Positions 40,690-50,850 of a DNA stretch of 64,000 nt are shown piece by piece; positions within the stretch are counted from its first letter, which is position 1; every line of letters begins with the position of its first letter. Position numbers and translations under genes: made by a program. Origin of the DNA: Crocinitomicaceae bacterium (lineage in GTDB: Bacteria; Bacteroidota; Bacteroidia; Flavobacteriales_D; Crocinitomicaceae); assembly GCA_021740085.1 (NCBI GenBank), contig JAIPAL010000004.1, positions 1 through 64,000 on the forward strand. Reading direction: 5' to 3'. The notes under the pieces were generated by a model that saw only the letters and a program-made list of their open reading frames with translations, was not told the DNA's origin and did not search any database.

Positions 40690-41814
40690 ATGAAAATTGG
40701 AATTGTTTTATATCCCACATTCGGGGGAAGTGGTGTGGTAGCAACAGAACTTGGGAAGGCATTGTCAGTAAAAGGGCATCAGATTCATTTTATCACCTAT
40801 TCTCAGCCTGTAAGATTGGGCTCATTTAGGGAAAATATTTTTTATCACGAAGTCTCTGTTTCTGATTATCCATTGTTTGATTTTCAACCGTACGAAACTG
40901 AACTAGCCTCTAAAATGGTGGATGTCGTTCGCAATGAAAAGCTTGATATTCTACATGTCCACTATGCTATTCCTCATGCCTCAGCTGCTTTTATGGCGAA
41001 AATGATTTTGAGGTCTCAGGGTATTGAAATTCCGTATGTGACTACTTTGCACGGTACGGATATTACTTTGGTTGGTAAAGACCCATCTTTCGAGCCAGTT
41101 ATTACTTTTTGTATCAATCAATCAGATGCTGTAACAGCTGTTTCTCAGAGTTTGAAAGATGCTACTTATGAGCATTTTAATGTTACCCGTCAGATCGATG
41201 TAATACATAATTTTATCGCGCCCTCCATCCAAAAACGCGAAGGATTAGATCTTGTCCGTTTAAAATATGCTGCCATCGATGAACCCATTCTTTGTCATAT
41301 TTCTAACTTCAGAAAAGTAAAAAGGGTGGAAGATGTCATTCGAATTTTTGAAAAAGTAAATGCGCAAATTCCTTCTAAATTAATCATGGTAGGCGATGGC
41401 CCCGAACGTTATAGCTGTGAGCAACTTGCTCGAAAGTTAAATATCTGTGATAGGGTTGTATTCTTGGGTAAATTAAGGGATACCGCGCATGTGTTAGAAA
41501 TTTCTGATGTGTTTTTACTTCCATCTGAAACGGAAAGTTTTGGTTTGGCAGCCTTGGAAGCAATGGCAGAGTCTGTTCCTGTTATTTCTTCCAATACGGG
41601 GGGTATTTCGGAGGTAAATAAGCATGGCTTTTCTGGATTTTTATCGGATGTTGGTGATATTGAGGACATGGCAAAAAACACGATTCGAATCTTGGATAAA
41701 GAGACCTTAGCGCAGTTTAAAGTGAACGCCTTGGCTCAAGCAAACTTATTTTCTTTGGAGGCTATCCTGCCGCAATATGAAAATATTTATCGTAATTTAG
41801 TACCAAATAGTTAA
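40690..41814 (+). CDS. bshA: N-acetyl-alpha-D-glucosaminyl L-malate synthase (bacillithiol pathway)
   Basis: MKIGIVLYPTFGGSGVVATELGKALSVKGHQIHFITYSQPVRL; GT4 domain VMVGDGPERYSCEQLAR, PSETESFGLAALEAMA. Confidence 0.93.
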   Translation: MKIGIVLYPTFGGSGVVATELGKALSVKGHQIHFITYSQPVRLGSFRENIFYHEVSVSDYPLFDFQPYETELASKMVDVVRNEKLDILHVHYAIPHASAAFMAKMILRSQGIEIPYVTTLHGTDITLVGKDPSFEPVITFCINQSDAVTAVSQSLKDATYEHFNVTRQIDVIHNFIAPSIQKREGLDLVRLKYAAIDEPILCHISNFRKVKRVEDVIRIFEKVNAQIPSKLIMVGDGPERYSCEQLARKLNICDRVVFLGKLRDTAHVLEISDVFLLPSETESFGLAALEAMAESVPVISSNTGGISEVNKHGFSGFLSDVGDIEDMAKNTIRILDKETLAQFKVNALAQANLFSLEAILPQYENIYRNLVPNS

Positions 41815-41816
41815 GC

Positions 41817-42500
41817 GTGAAAATAGGTGTACTTCTCTCAGGATGTGGCGTTTATGATGGTGCTGAAATTCAAGAATCAGTGCTTACCTTATTGGCCATC
41901 GAAGAAATGGGCTATGAGGCAATTTGTATAGCTGTCGATGCTTCTCAGCATCATGTTGTGAATCATATTACAGGGGAAGAAATGCTTGAGCAACGCAATA
42001 TGATGATTGAAGCTTCCCGCATTTCTCGTGGGGCTATTCAAGAAATTAGAACTGTTCAACCGGTAGATCTTGATGCCTTAGTTATTCCTGGTGGATTTGG
42101 AAGTGCGAAGAATTTTTCGTCTTGGGCCTTCGATGGAGCAAATGCCCGAATTTTACCGGAAGTTAAATTGTTGATCGTAAATTTATTAAACGTTGGTAAA
42201 CCGATAGTAGCTCTTTGTGTTAGCCCTGTGGTATTAGCTTTGGCAATGAAAGATGTGGCGGTATCACTCAATTTATCGCTCGGCACTTCTAAAGAAAATT
42301 CCCCGTTTGATATTGCTTCTTTTCACGAAGGAGTTATGCATACAGGTTCTACAACCGAAGAAAAAACAAGTAAAGAAATTTTGACAGATCACGAAAATAA
42401 GATTATATGCGCTCCTTGCTATATGATGGATGCTTCAATATTAGAAGTACGTCTGAATATTCAAGCTGCTTTACTGGCCCTTAAGGAATTAGTTGAATGA
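41817..42500 (+). CDS. elbB: Isoprenoid biosynthesis glyoxalase ElbB (DJ-1/PfpI family), GTG start
   Basis: KIGVLLSGCGVYDGAEIQESVLTLLAI, LVIPGGFGSAKNFSSWAFDG, IVALCVSPVVLA. Confidence 0.9.
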   Translation: MKIGVLLSGCGVYDGAEIQESVLTLLAIEEMGYEAICIAVDASQHHVVNHITGEEMLEQRNMMIEASRISRGAIQEIRTVQPVDLDALVIPGGFGSAKNFSSWAFDGANARILPEVKLLIVNLLNVGKPIVALCVSPVVLALAMKDVAVSLNLSLGTSKENSPFDIASFHEGVMHTGSTTEEKTSKEILTDHENKIICAPCYMMDASILEVRLNIQAALLALKELVE

Positions 42501-43534
42501 CGGATAATTCGTTTATCGATGATTGGCAAAAAAGCAGAAAGGAAAGGCTTGATGGCTTAACTTGCGCTAACTTGTCACCCTTACTCTTAGCAAAAGATCG
42601 TGGCGCTTTGGCATCTGCCATTACGCTAATTGAAAGTGATTCGGCTGAACTTCGTGATGAAGCAAATGCATTGATTAATTCTATTTTGCATCGAACTGGT
42701 GGTGCTTGGCGCATTGGAATTACAGGCGTTCCGGGAGTAGGGAAAAGTACTTTTATTGAAGCATTTGGAAAAGTGCTTTTAGAGAACGGACATCGTGTTG
42801 CGGTTTTAGCAATAGATCCATCGTCATCTATTGGTGGTGGAAGTATTTTGGGTGATAAAACGAGAATGAATTGGTTGGCCGTTCAGGATGATGTTTTTAT
42901 TCGGCCTACCCCAACGGGTGATGTGCTTGGTGGGGTGGCACGCCATACACGGGAGTCAATTCTGTTATGTGAAGCTGCTGGTTTTGATGTGATAATTATT
43001 GAAACAGTTGGTGTTGGTCAATCGGAAACGGAGGTTAATTCTATGGTGGATTTCTTTCTATTATTAATGCTTGCCGGTGCTGGCGATGAATTACAAGGAA
43101 TAAAGCGGGGAATAATTGAAATGGCTGATGCGATTGTAATCACAAAAGCTGATGGCGATAATAAAGTCAAGGCAGAAGAAGCGCTTAGGTCGTATCAAAA
43201 TGCGTTGCATTTATATTCGCAAAGGGAAGATGGATGGATGCCAAAAGTTCAAACGTGCAGTAGTCTCGAAGGATGGAAGATTGACACTGCTTATCAGTTA
43301 ATAAGAAGCTATTTTGAGCTAACACAAAAGAATGGCGCTCAAGAACTGCAACGAAGTGAGCAAAACATTGCATTTTTTAATGACAATATTGCGAATTTAA
43401 TTCAACAAGATTTCTTTGGTAACCAAACTTGGAAAGAGGAATCAATAAAATACCAAGAAAAAGTCAAGAAGGGACTTCTTTCTCCTTTTCAAGCAGCGGA
43501 AGAAATGTATGCTAAATTTAAAGCGAATCGATGA
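42497..43534 (+). CDS. meaB: Methylmalonyl-CoA mutase-associated GTPase MeaB
   Basis: RIGITGVPGVGKSTFIEAFG, VLAIDPSSSIGGGSILGDKTRM, IETVGVGQSETEV; ATGA overlap with elbB. Confidence 0.94.
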   Translation: MTDNSFIDDWQKSRKERLDGLTCANLSPLLLAKDRGALASAITLIESDSAELRDEANALINSILHRTGGAWRIGITGVPGVGKSTFIEAFGKVLLENGHRVAVLAIDPSSSIGGGSILGDKTRMNWLAVQDDVFIRPTPTGDVLGGVARHTRESILLCEAAGFDVIIIETVGVGQSETEVNSMVDFFLLLMLAGAGDELQGIKRGIIEMADAIVITKADGDNKVKAEEALRSYQNALHLYSQREDGWMPKVQTCSSLEGWKIDTAYQLIRSYFELTQKNGAQELQRSEQNIAFFNDNIANLIQQDFFGNQTWKEESIKYQEKVKKGLLSPFQAAEEMYAKFKANR

Positions 43535-43740
43535 AAACAAATTTCAAAATAGAAGGGGAATACATTGAGTTAATGGCCTTATTGAAAGCCTTGGGAATTG
43601 CTTCCACAGGAGGACATGCCAAGCACCTTATTGATGCAGAGATGGTAATCAGAAATGGGGAAATTGAGGTAAGAAGACGTGCCAAAATCATTATTGGCGA
43701 TGTCATTGAAATTGAAAATAATGTAGTTGTCTTGATCTAG
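43531..43740 (+). CDS. S4-like RNA-binding domain protein (YbcJ/YaaA type)
   Basis: 69 aa; YIELMALLKALGIASTGGHAKHLIDAEMVIRNGEIEVRRRAKI. Confidence 0.85.
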   Translation: MKTNFKIEGEYIELMALLKALGIASTGGHAKHLIDAEMVIRNGEIEVRRRAKIIIGDVIEIENNVVVLI

Positions 43741-43750
43741 CAGATCAAAT

Positions 43751-43775
43751 GAAAAAACAATCCCACCTTTGGTGG
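43751..43775 (-). terminator. Rho-independent terminator for the minus-strand DUF1543-type gene
   Basis: Minus strand reads CCACC-AAA-GGTGGG followed by ATTGTTTTTTC. Confidence 0.6.
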
Positions 43776-43814
43776 AGTTACTTCGATTTACGCTCATTGA
43801 TGCAATTTAATCAA

Positions 43815-44363
43815 CTACAATTTGAGGTAACCAATATGTAATTCATCTTCGATCAGATCACTGGCTTTCGTGATTTTTATCGCAAATTGTGCTGTTAAAT
43901 TAGCCGCAAGAATATCAGTAACGTTGTATACTTCATCTATATCAATCCCAAATTTGTCGTCTATGTGCGACTTCGCACCATTAAAATCGTACTGTTTATA
44001 AAAGCTAGTTGCTTTTGCTTTTGTTGTCGCCTCGGCTAAGGTAGTACCAGTGCATAATATTTTGTAGTGGTATTCTTCGAATTCATTTTCTTTATAGCCA
44101 CCCAGATTGATGAAAAATAATTGCGTTTGCTTGGAGGTTTCTTGTACTTTGGGAACGATTTCTATTTTATGTTGATCGACACAATTCACTTCTCGCCATG
44201 CGTCAATGTGAATTCTTCCTTTTGCCTCAGGCCAGAATGCATTAAGTTGGGGAATTAGTTCGGTAATTGAGCTTCCAATTCCAAAAAATATATCATGCTG
44301 TTCGGTGTTTCTTCCTGCTGGACGGCAACCTAACATGATCATGTATAATTTTAATTGAATCAT
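43815..44363 (-). CDS. DUF1543-like protein
   Basis: KLYMIMLGCRPAGRNTEQHDIFFGIG start; 182 aa. Confidence 0.7.
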   Translation of the reverse strand: MIQLKLYMIMLGCRPAGRNTEQHDIFFGIGSSITELIPQLNAFWPEAKGRIHIDAWREVNCVDQHKIEIVPKVQETSKQTQLFFINLGGYKENEFEEYHYKILCTGTTLAEATTKAKATSFYKQYDFNGAKSHIDDKFGIDIDEVYNVTDILAANLTAQFAIKITKASDLIEDELHIGYLKL

Positions 44364-44371
44364 TCGGATAA

Positions 44372-47005
44372 CTATCTAATCAAATGAAAAAATCCATGCC
44401 CCTCTTTGGTCGTTTGATTGATGCCAATTACTTTATAAATAATAAAGTAAACGCCTTCTGTACAATCTTTTTCTTGGAATTTACCATTCCAACTTGGACT
44501 TAGCTCCGTTAATTCTTTGACTGGTTCTCCCCATCTATTCAATATTACTGCATTGAAGGTGCTATCGCCTTGCAGAAGTAATTGATAAACTTCATTCTCA
44601 TTATCGCCATTTGGTGTAAAGAAATTCGGGATGACAACGTCTAGCGGAATTTCGGGTTCTGGTGGTTCTGGTGGAATGACTGGAAGGATAGTAATGCTGA
44701 TATAGGTGGTGTCTAAACATCCATTGTTATTCGCTATTAGCTCCACTTGATAGGTTCCTGGTAAAATATAATCGTGAACTACGCCGGATAGGTTACCTGT
44801 TGTTGTGGTAGTCCCATCTCCAAAATCCCAAAAATAGTTCGTGCCATTTGTGGTAGTGTTGGTGAATTGTGCGTTGTTTCCTATAACGTTCCCTGCACCG
44901 GCAGCAGATGGTACCGGAATAACGGTTACTAATACGTCATCAGTATCTTGGCACGAACCCGTTGTTCCTGTCAAGGTGTAATTGGTGGTCGTGTTGGCGA
45001 TAAAAGTAACGCTGTCTTGTATGCCATTCGACCAATTGTAGGTGGTGGCGCCACTTCCTGCTAATAAAATTGGACTTCCAGCGCAAACGGTTGTGTCATT
45101 GCCAGCATCTACAACAATTGATGATGCGATTACAATATCCATCGATCCATTCGTGGTGCATGCCATTTGAACGGAAGTAAATATAAAGCTTAAGGTATCA
45201 GCAACACTTGTATTTATTGGGTTAGGGGACCAGCTCCCAGAAATACCTTCGTTCGATTGAGTTGGCATAAGCGGTGCAACGTCGCCCACACAATATGGCC
45301 CTAGTTGGGTAAATGAGGGAACGATAGAATCGGTAATAACGATGTTCATGATAAAATTCGTAACGCAATTGTTCGCCTGGTTGAATGGTGTAAAGGTGTA
45401 AAATGCCACGCCTTGAATACTCGTATTTATAGCATTTGAACTCCAGGTTCCATTGTAGCCATTTGTGGATTGTAACTCCAGAGAAAGAGGTGTTTCATTA
45501 ATACAATACGTTCCAAAATAAAAGAACGAGGGTTGTATGCTATCTAAGACTTCAATAGTAATGCTCGTCCCAATAGCACATTGTCCGGCCTGCGGTGTAA
45601 AGGTATAACTTGTTTGACTTGCACTAGTTGTATTGATTAGAGCTGGATTCCAAGTACCGGTAATGCCATTTGTTGATGTTAATGGGAGCGCTGTTGGTAC
45701 CGCGAAAACACAATAACTGGTATCAATATTAAAAGTTGCTGGTGCGCCATTTATTATAAAAACTACCTCGCTTGCTGTATCAGCACATTGACCTGCGGTT
45801 GGGGTGAATTGATAAACCGTATTTCCCAACACATTTGTTGAAATGGTGGGCGGATTCCATGTCCCGGTAATCCCATTTGTAGATACATTTGGTAGAATTG
45901 GGGCAGGTGCATTTTGACAAATCGCACCAATATTTGTGAACAATGGTTCAGTTATAGCAGCGCTATTTAGCACTTGGATACTATCAAGAATCACACATCC
46001 ATTTGCTGAGCTAACCTGACAATAATACCAACCAGCACATAAATTACTTGCCGTAGCATTTGTTTGACCAATAGGAACTTGTGCACTGTTCATCCAAACA
46101 TAGGTATAAGCACTTCCACCAGTGGGTGCAGCTGTAACAGATGCATTACAAGCACAATTCGCAGGTATTGTGACACTTAAATTGGCCTGAATAGCTTGAA
46201 TTGGAACGCAATTATTCGTTAATGAAGTGATATATGCTTGATTGGCAGCATTGTTAGCGGCACCAGGGGTTTGGTTGTTTGGGGCAGTACAAGATCCTGG
46301 CGTCCAGTTGGCTTGTACTGTTGGGTTATTTGAAAAATTGTTGGTGTAGCTATAAACGCTATTGGTAGCAGGTCCAATAAAATAAATTATTACAGAGCTG
46401 TTGTTGTTTCCCCAACTTACTGAATGTACAGGAACGAAATAATTACTGGCACTATAGATTTGAAAAGAATCATCGGTATTCGCCATGCCAATGTTACCCC
46501 AATTCCCTCCAGCGACGAATCCAGCTAGTGGATAATTTTGACCTGTTCCTGTGGATGGTGAGGTGAGGTGTTTGTCAAATAGGGTAGAGGATACTGGAAT
46601 TACCAAGCGACAATTATTATCCAACATACTTAAATCCTGTGCAGGTAATGATGCATTTGGGTCCGCATCGTTGTAGATAACAATTAAGGTTCCAACTGGG
46701 ATGCAATTCCAAAAGCTATTGTTAGCAAAACGAATGCAACCGCCCGCTACTCCTTCACCAACACTTGGTCCATTTGAAAAATAACCATTGTTATCATCAA
46801 GAATCCAATTTTTTAAATCTAGGCAACTTGTTGCTGCAGAGCAAGGATTATAATTTACGCCTGGAACAACTAATAATTCAACGTATTCTTTTGATCCGGA
46901 AGGGCCTTGGGAGACTTCATTGATAATTAATGATTGGCTAAATAAAGTCGCTTTAAGTGCGAAACTACAAGTGAGTAGTAAAAAAAAATGCCAAAAACGA
47001 CTCAT
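44372..47005 (-). CDS. Lamin-tail/PKD secreted protein with gliding-motility-associated (T9SS type B) C-terminus
   Basis: LIINEVSQGPSGSKEYVELLVV, WDFGDGTTTTTGNLSGVVHDYILPGTYQV, C-term VIPNFFTPNGDNENEVYQLL...ILNRWGEPV. Confidence 0.86.
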   Translation of the reverse strand: MSRFWHFFLLLTCSFALKATLFSQSLIINEVSQGPSGSKEYVELLVVPGVNYNPCSAATSCLDLKNWILDDNNGYFSNGPSVGEGVAGGCIRFANNSFWNCIPVGTLIVIYNDADPNASLPAQDLSMLDNNCRLVIPVSSTLFDKHLTSPSTGTGQNYPLAGFVAGGNWGNIGMANTDDSFQIYSASNYFVPVHSVSWGNNNSSVIIYFIGPATNSVYSYTNNFSNNPTVQANWTPGSCTAPNNQTPGAANNAANQAYITSLTNNCVPIQAIQANLSVTIPANCACNASVTAAPTGGSAYTYVWMNSAQVPIGQTNATASNLCAGWYYCQVSSANGCVILDSIQVLNSAAITEPLFTNIGAICQNAPAPILPNVSTNGITGTWNPPTISTNVLGNTVYQFTPTAGQCADTASEVVFIINGAPATFNIDTSYCVFAVPTALPLTSTNGITGTWNPALINTTSASQTSYTFTPQAGQCAIGTSITIEVLDSIQPSFFYFGTYCINETPLSLELQSTNGYNGTWSSNAINTSIQGVAFYTFTPFNQANNCVTNFIMNIVITDSIVPSFTQLGPYCVGDVAPLMPTQSNEGISGSWSPNPINTSVADTLSFIFTSVQMACTTNGSMDIVIASSIVVDAGNDTTVCAGSPILLAGSGATTYNWSNGIQDSVTFIANTTTNYTLTGTTGSCQDTDDVLVTVIPVPSAAGAGNVIGNNAQFTNTTTNGTNYFWDFGDGTTTTTGNLSGVVHDYILPGTYQVELIANNNGCLDTTYISITILPVIPPEPPEPEIPLDVVIPNFFTPNGDNENEVYQLLLQGDSTFNAVILNRWGEPVKELTELSPSWNGKFQEKDCTEGVYFIIYKVIGINQTTKEGHGFFHLIR
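45119..45943 (-). repeat. Four tandem ~66-70 aa modules inside the 44372-47005 CDS
   Basis: Protein repeats with YC/IC...STNGITGTWNPxxINT...YTFTPxAGQCA at residues ~355-629. Confidence 0.7.
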
Positions 47006-47039
47006 TCATTAATTTTACTCAAAGGTAAGTCAATTTTCC

Positions 47040-47486
47040 TCAATAAACAGCAATTATTTCTGTTACCATACCATTAAAAGTAACGCTTTCCCCTGCTTTC
47101 TTTTTCATCAGTAATTGACCCAAAGGTGAATCTGGGTTGATGGCAAAAACGGAGGTGTTTTCTATAGAAATTAAGCCGATTCCAATTGAAAAATAATACC
47201 ATGCTTGCTTAGTTTCAACAAGACTTCCTAACTGAATTAGTTGGTGACGGCTAGTTGGGTTTATTGCTAGCAATATTCTTTGTTGTTTTAAAAATTCATT
47301 GAGTTGCTTGCTTAGCTTTTCCTGCTCAAGTTGAACCATCGCAATGGATGTTTCGTGCTTATCTCCAGCGGAGCTTTTGCTATCATCTAATGTAGATTTG
47401 TACGTTTCGTCGAGGATTTCTTGCAGGCTAGCAATTTTATTACTTAAAGCATTTAGGGTAGAGGCATGCACTACTACTTTATCCAT
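47040..47486 (-). CDS. GreA/GreB-like C-terminal domain protein
   Basis: Coiled-coil N-term; FAINPDSPLGQLLMKKKAGESVTFNG resembles the GreA/B C-domain. Confidence 0.7.
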   Translation of the reverse strand: MDKVVVHASTLNALSNKIASLQEILDETYKSTLDDSKSSAGDKHETSIAMVQLEQEKLSKQLNEFLKQQRILLAINPTSRHQLIQLGSLVETKQAWYYFSIGIGLISIENTSVFAINPDSPLGQLLMKKKAGESVTFNGMVTEIIAVY

Positions 47487-47487
47487 T

Positions 47488-48237
47488 TTAGTCTTTTTTC
47501 TTATAATACGACATGTCAGGATTATAATGCAATGCGGTAAATGTATTCGTCCAAGCCATCACCACATGAACTAAAAATGCAATCCAAATAGTGCCAGACA
47601 TTAGTGTGAGGATACACAACACAAATCCAAGTGGAATGGCGCCAATTGTTTCATCGAGTCCTTTAGGAATATGGGTGGCGGAATAAAGCACAATGTTAAC
47701 GGTGATAGCTGGCCATATTCCGATCGATGCAGCCACTGGAAAAAGTAGTACGCCTCTGAACAGTAATTCATAAGCGAATAAGTATAGGAACCACGCCAGT
47801 GCTTCTAAGCCCATCATTTTTTTTGTCCAGATCTTTGATCGCGCTTGGGGATAGTTTACTAAATTTTTTGGTTTTTTTGCGCTGAAGTAACCAATTGGGA
47901 TCACTAGTAACGACAAGATAATTGTCCAAACAACTGAAAATATACTTGTTTTTGCGTTGAATGTAAGGCCATAATCTTCTAGGGAAGTGCCTTTCAAGAT
48001 GACTAAACAAGCAATTATGGGAAATATTCCCATGCTAACAAACCCTGCTATTTTTGTAAAAAATAGATGCTTAAATAAGGCCTGATCGGATTCGTATTTT
48101 GATAGAAATAGCATTTTTATTCGGTTCGATTTGGCAATAAACCAATACAAACAAAAAAAAACTAATGCCATTGATATGGCTAAAACAGGACCTAAGTCTG
48201 TCGCTTTCCAATTGAAGTCTATTGCTATGGTCTCCAT
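47488..48237 (-). CDS. CPBP-family intramembrane metalloprotease (Abi-like)
   Basis: EALAWFLYLFAYELLFRGVLLFP and ATHIPKGLDETIGAIPLGFVLC motifs, multiple TMs. Confidence 0.82.
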   Translation of the reverse strand: METIAIDFNWKATDLGPVLAISMALVFFCLYWFIAKSNRIKMLFLSKYESDQALFKHLFFTKIAGFVSMGIFPIIACLVILKGTSLEDYGLTFNAKTSIFSVVWTIILSLLVIPIGYFSAKKPKNLVNYPQARSKIWTKKMMGLEALAWFLYLFAYELLFRGVLLFPVAASIGIWPAITVNIVLYSATHIPKGLDETIGAIPLGFVLCILTLMSGTIWIAFLVHVVMAWTNTFTALHYNPDMSYYKKKD

Positions 48238-49248
48238 TTATTTTTTAGTTAAATAGTTATTTTCCTTGAACCAAGAAAAACAATCCGCTATCGCTGTTTC
48301 GATGGGTGTTTGTGGCATATTGAGTTCTTTTCTTGCTTTAGCGCAGGAATAATAATGCTCCTCTGAGGCAAGTATCGCTAACTCGTAAGATAATTTTGGT
48401 GAAAATTTAAATAGTTGACCGAGAATTGAATTGGCTTTTCCGTAGAAGCGGACTAGGGGTGTTGATAACTTAAATCGTGGAGATTTAACCTGTGCGATCT
48501 TAGAAATTTTTTCAAAGGCTTTTTGGTAACTTAGATTTTCATTGCCCAGGATATAACATTCCCCCTTCTTGCCCATGGTAATGGCATTCGCTATGGCGGT
48601 GGCTACATCTTTAACCGCCACAAAATTCTTTCCGCCTAATGTATAGCCAGGAACTTTCTTAAAGTAAATACTAAGTAACATTTCACCTGAACTTGGTCGG
48701 CTATCGTAGGGCCCAATCATAAAGGTTGGGTTAACAACTACAGCATCTAAGCTGCCGTTGGCCACTTCTTCAAGGATTATTTTTTGGGCTTTAAATTTCG
48801 AATCCATGTAGTCTAAACCATATTTTTCCGCATTATAAGCTCTTGTTTCATCGCCAAGATTAGTCTGCGTTCCTGATCCAAATGAATTCGCAGTGCCCAC
48901 ATAGATTAATCGTTTTACTTGGTTTTCCTTACAAGCACTTATTATGGTTGCTACTCCATTCAAATTTACTCTATTCACTATTTCTTGTCTTGGCGGAAAC
49001 ATGCTTGTGTTGGCGGCACAATGAATAACGATCTCCATGTTATTCAATGCTTTATGGATACTAATTGGATCGAGTAAATCGCCAATTACCAAAGTGATGG
49101 GTAAATCAGCTAAGGTGGGATAAACTTTTAGTTCTTTCACGAGCGCAGTTACCTCATAATTTCTTCCCAATAATTCACGTACTAAGTTGCTCCCTAATAA
49201 ACCATCCGCTCCTGTAACTAGTATTTTCATTTCCTCTTTTGAGTGCAA
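48238..49248 (-). CDS. NAD(P)-dependent epimerase/dehydratase (extended SDR)
   Basis: ILVTGADGLLGSNLVRELLGRNYEVTAL; likely start is the internal Met of MKILVTG near the N-terminus. Confidence 0.88.
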   Translation of the reverse strand: MHSKEEMKILVTGADGLLGSNLVRELLGRNYEVTALVKELKVYPTLADLPITLVIGDLLDPISIHKALNNMEIVIHCAANTSMFPPRQEIVNRVNLNGVATIISACKENQVKRLIYVGTANSFGSGTQTNLGDETRAYNAEKYGLDYMDSKFKAQKIILEEVANGSLDAVVVNPTFMIGPYDSRPSSGEMLLSIYFKKVPGYTLGGKNFVAVKDVATAIANAITMGKKGECYILGNENLSYQKAFEKISKIAQVKSPRFKLSTPLVRFYGKANSILGQLFKFSPKLSYELAILASEEHYYSCAKARKELNMPQTPIETAIADCFSWFKENNYLTKK

Positions 49249-49249
49249 G

Positions 49250-50098
49250 TTAATTTTTCAATAAAAATGCAATTGTTTTTGTGCAAAGTTCGTTTAATTT
49301 TTCGGGTAATACGTTTTTTATCCAAGGATGCTTTGAACCAAAGACATGATCCGTATCTTTTATCATGCTAAGTTCACTAGTTGTCCAACCCGCTAGTAGT
49401 ATTCCTTCTGAGGGATCTACAGAATTGTCTTGCTCCCCATGAAAAATTGAAACGGCAATTTCGAGCGTTTTACACGCCTTTTCAAGATCTAGTTTTTCCT
49501 TGTTTTTTATGAAATCGATGTACAATGAAAAATTTTGTGGCAATTTTTGCTTCGTACGGGAATTCTGAATATATCTTATTCCTTCTTCCTCCCAACTCTT
49601 TAATTCATCATTGGAGGGAAATCTTGCTGCAATGGAGGAGATGGATGCCCATAAACTGAGTGTCGAAGCACCGATTGTTTTTGCGGATAGAAGTGCAGAT
49701 GCTCCCCCTCTTGAGTGACCAATAAGGTGAATTGTAGGAACTTCATTAAAGTAGGTTATTATTTTTTTTGTGAGATGTCCAATGTCATCGACTTCCATGC
49801 TGTAGGTGTTCTTTGCAAAAGATAATTCATCTGGAAAATCAATCCCATTCTCCACTGTTCCTCCATTGTGACTTAAATTGAATTTGCAGAATGCGAAGCC
49901 TTTCTCCGTGAAAAAGTCCTGAACTAAATGCCAAGCTCCCCAATCTTTGAATCCCATAAAGCCATGCACAAAAATAATAAGTTGGCCAGTTGAGTTTTCT
50001 GGAATACAAAGGTCATAAAGACTTTCGCGGCCCTCGGAACCCACATATCTTGCATTAGTCACATGCAATACTGTTGGACTTTTTTTCATTTTATTCAA
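49250..50098 (-). CDS. Alpha/beta hydrolase
   Basis: IIFVHGFMGFKDWGAWH, LIGHSRGGASAL nucleophile elbow. Confidence 0.82.
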   Translation of the reverse strand: MNKMKKSPTVLHVTNARYVGSEGRESLYDLCIPENSTGQLIIFVHGFMGFKDWGAWHLVQDFFTEKGFAFCKFNLSHNGGTVENGIDFPDELSFAKNTYSMEVDDIGHLTKKIITYFNEVPTIHLIGHSRGGASALLSAKTIGASTLSLWASISSIAARFPSNDELKSWEEEGIRYIQNSRTKQKLPQNFSLYIDFIKNKEKLDLEKACKTLEIAVSIFHGEQDNSVDPSEGILLAGWTTSELSMIKDTDHVFGSKHPWIKNVLPEKLNELCTKTIAFLLKN

Positions 50099-50763
50099 TT
50101 AATGGTAAAGCAACAATACTTTATTTTATGTCCACGATTGACAAATAATTTTTCGTAGTGTGTTTTTATTGAAAAGACGGCATGGTCAGCGTGTCCTTCT
50201 TCCTGCTCTAAAAAAGCATATAAATCAGGCTTATTATCGAGTAAGCAATATTTATTGTTTTCAATTTCTTCAATAGTTGATTCATACAACAAGTCGCTAT
50301 CTGTTTTTAAATGGATCAATCCCCCGGGTTTTAAAAATTTACGGTATCGATCAATAAAGAGAGTCGATGTGAGTCGTTTTCTAGGCTTATTAGGTTGTGG
50401 ATCTGAAAAAGTCAGCCAGATTTCATCCACTTCATCTTTTGCAAAGTAATCATCAATAAAATCGATTCTGGTACGTAAAAATGCTACATTATCCAATCCT
50501 TTTTCTATGGCTTGTTTGGCGCCAATATATATTCTGTTTCCTTTTAAATCAACGCCTATATAGTTGTTTTCAGGAAATAATTCACCAAGTCCCACACTAT
50601 ATTCCCCTTTGCCGCAACCAAGTTCAAGAACCAGTTTCCCTGAGTTCATGAAAACGTTTTTGTTCCATTGACCCGTGTTTTTGAACAGTTGATCACGGAC
50701 AGGCTCATGAACATTGTCAAATGATTTTATAGCTTCAAATCTGCGTAGTTTATCTTTCCCCAC
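50095..50763 (-). CDS. trmB: tRNA (guanine-N7)-methyltransferase
   Basis: LVLELGCGKGEYSVGLGELFPENNYIGVDLKGNRIY, WLTFSDPQPNKPRKRLT. Confidence 0.95.
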   Translation of the reverse strand: MGKDKLRRFEAIKSFDNVHEPVRDQLFKNTGQWNKNVFMNSGKLVLELGCGKGEYSVGLGELFPENNYIGVDLKGNRIYIGAKQAIEKGLDNVAFLRTRIDFIDDYFAKDEVDEIWLTFSDPQPNKPRKRLTSTLFIDRYRKFLKPGGLIHLKTDSDLLYESTIEEIENNKYCLLDNKPDLYAFLEQEEGHADHAVFSIKTHYEKLFVNRGHKIKYCCFTIN

Positions 50764-50850
50764 TTTTATAATGACTTTTTGGATCGTCAGGTTGCGAATT
50801 TACTATTATTTTTATTTCTCAATTTCGTTTTCTACGCTTAATTTTACACC

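Noticed and set aside
47488-48237. CPBP/Abi-family membrane protease as part of a phage-defence system
   Set aside because: Family is common in housekeeping contexts; neighbours are an epimerase and a GreA/B-like gene, no defence partners.
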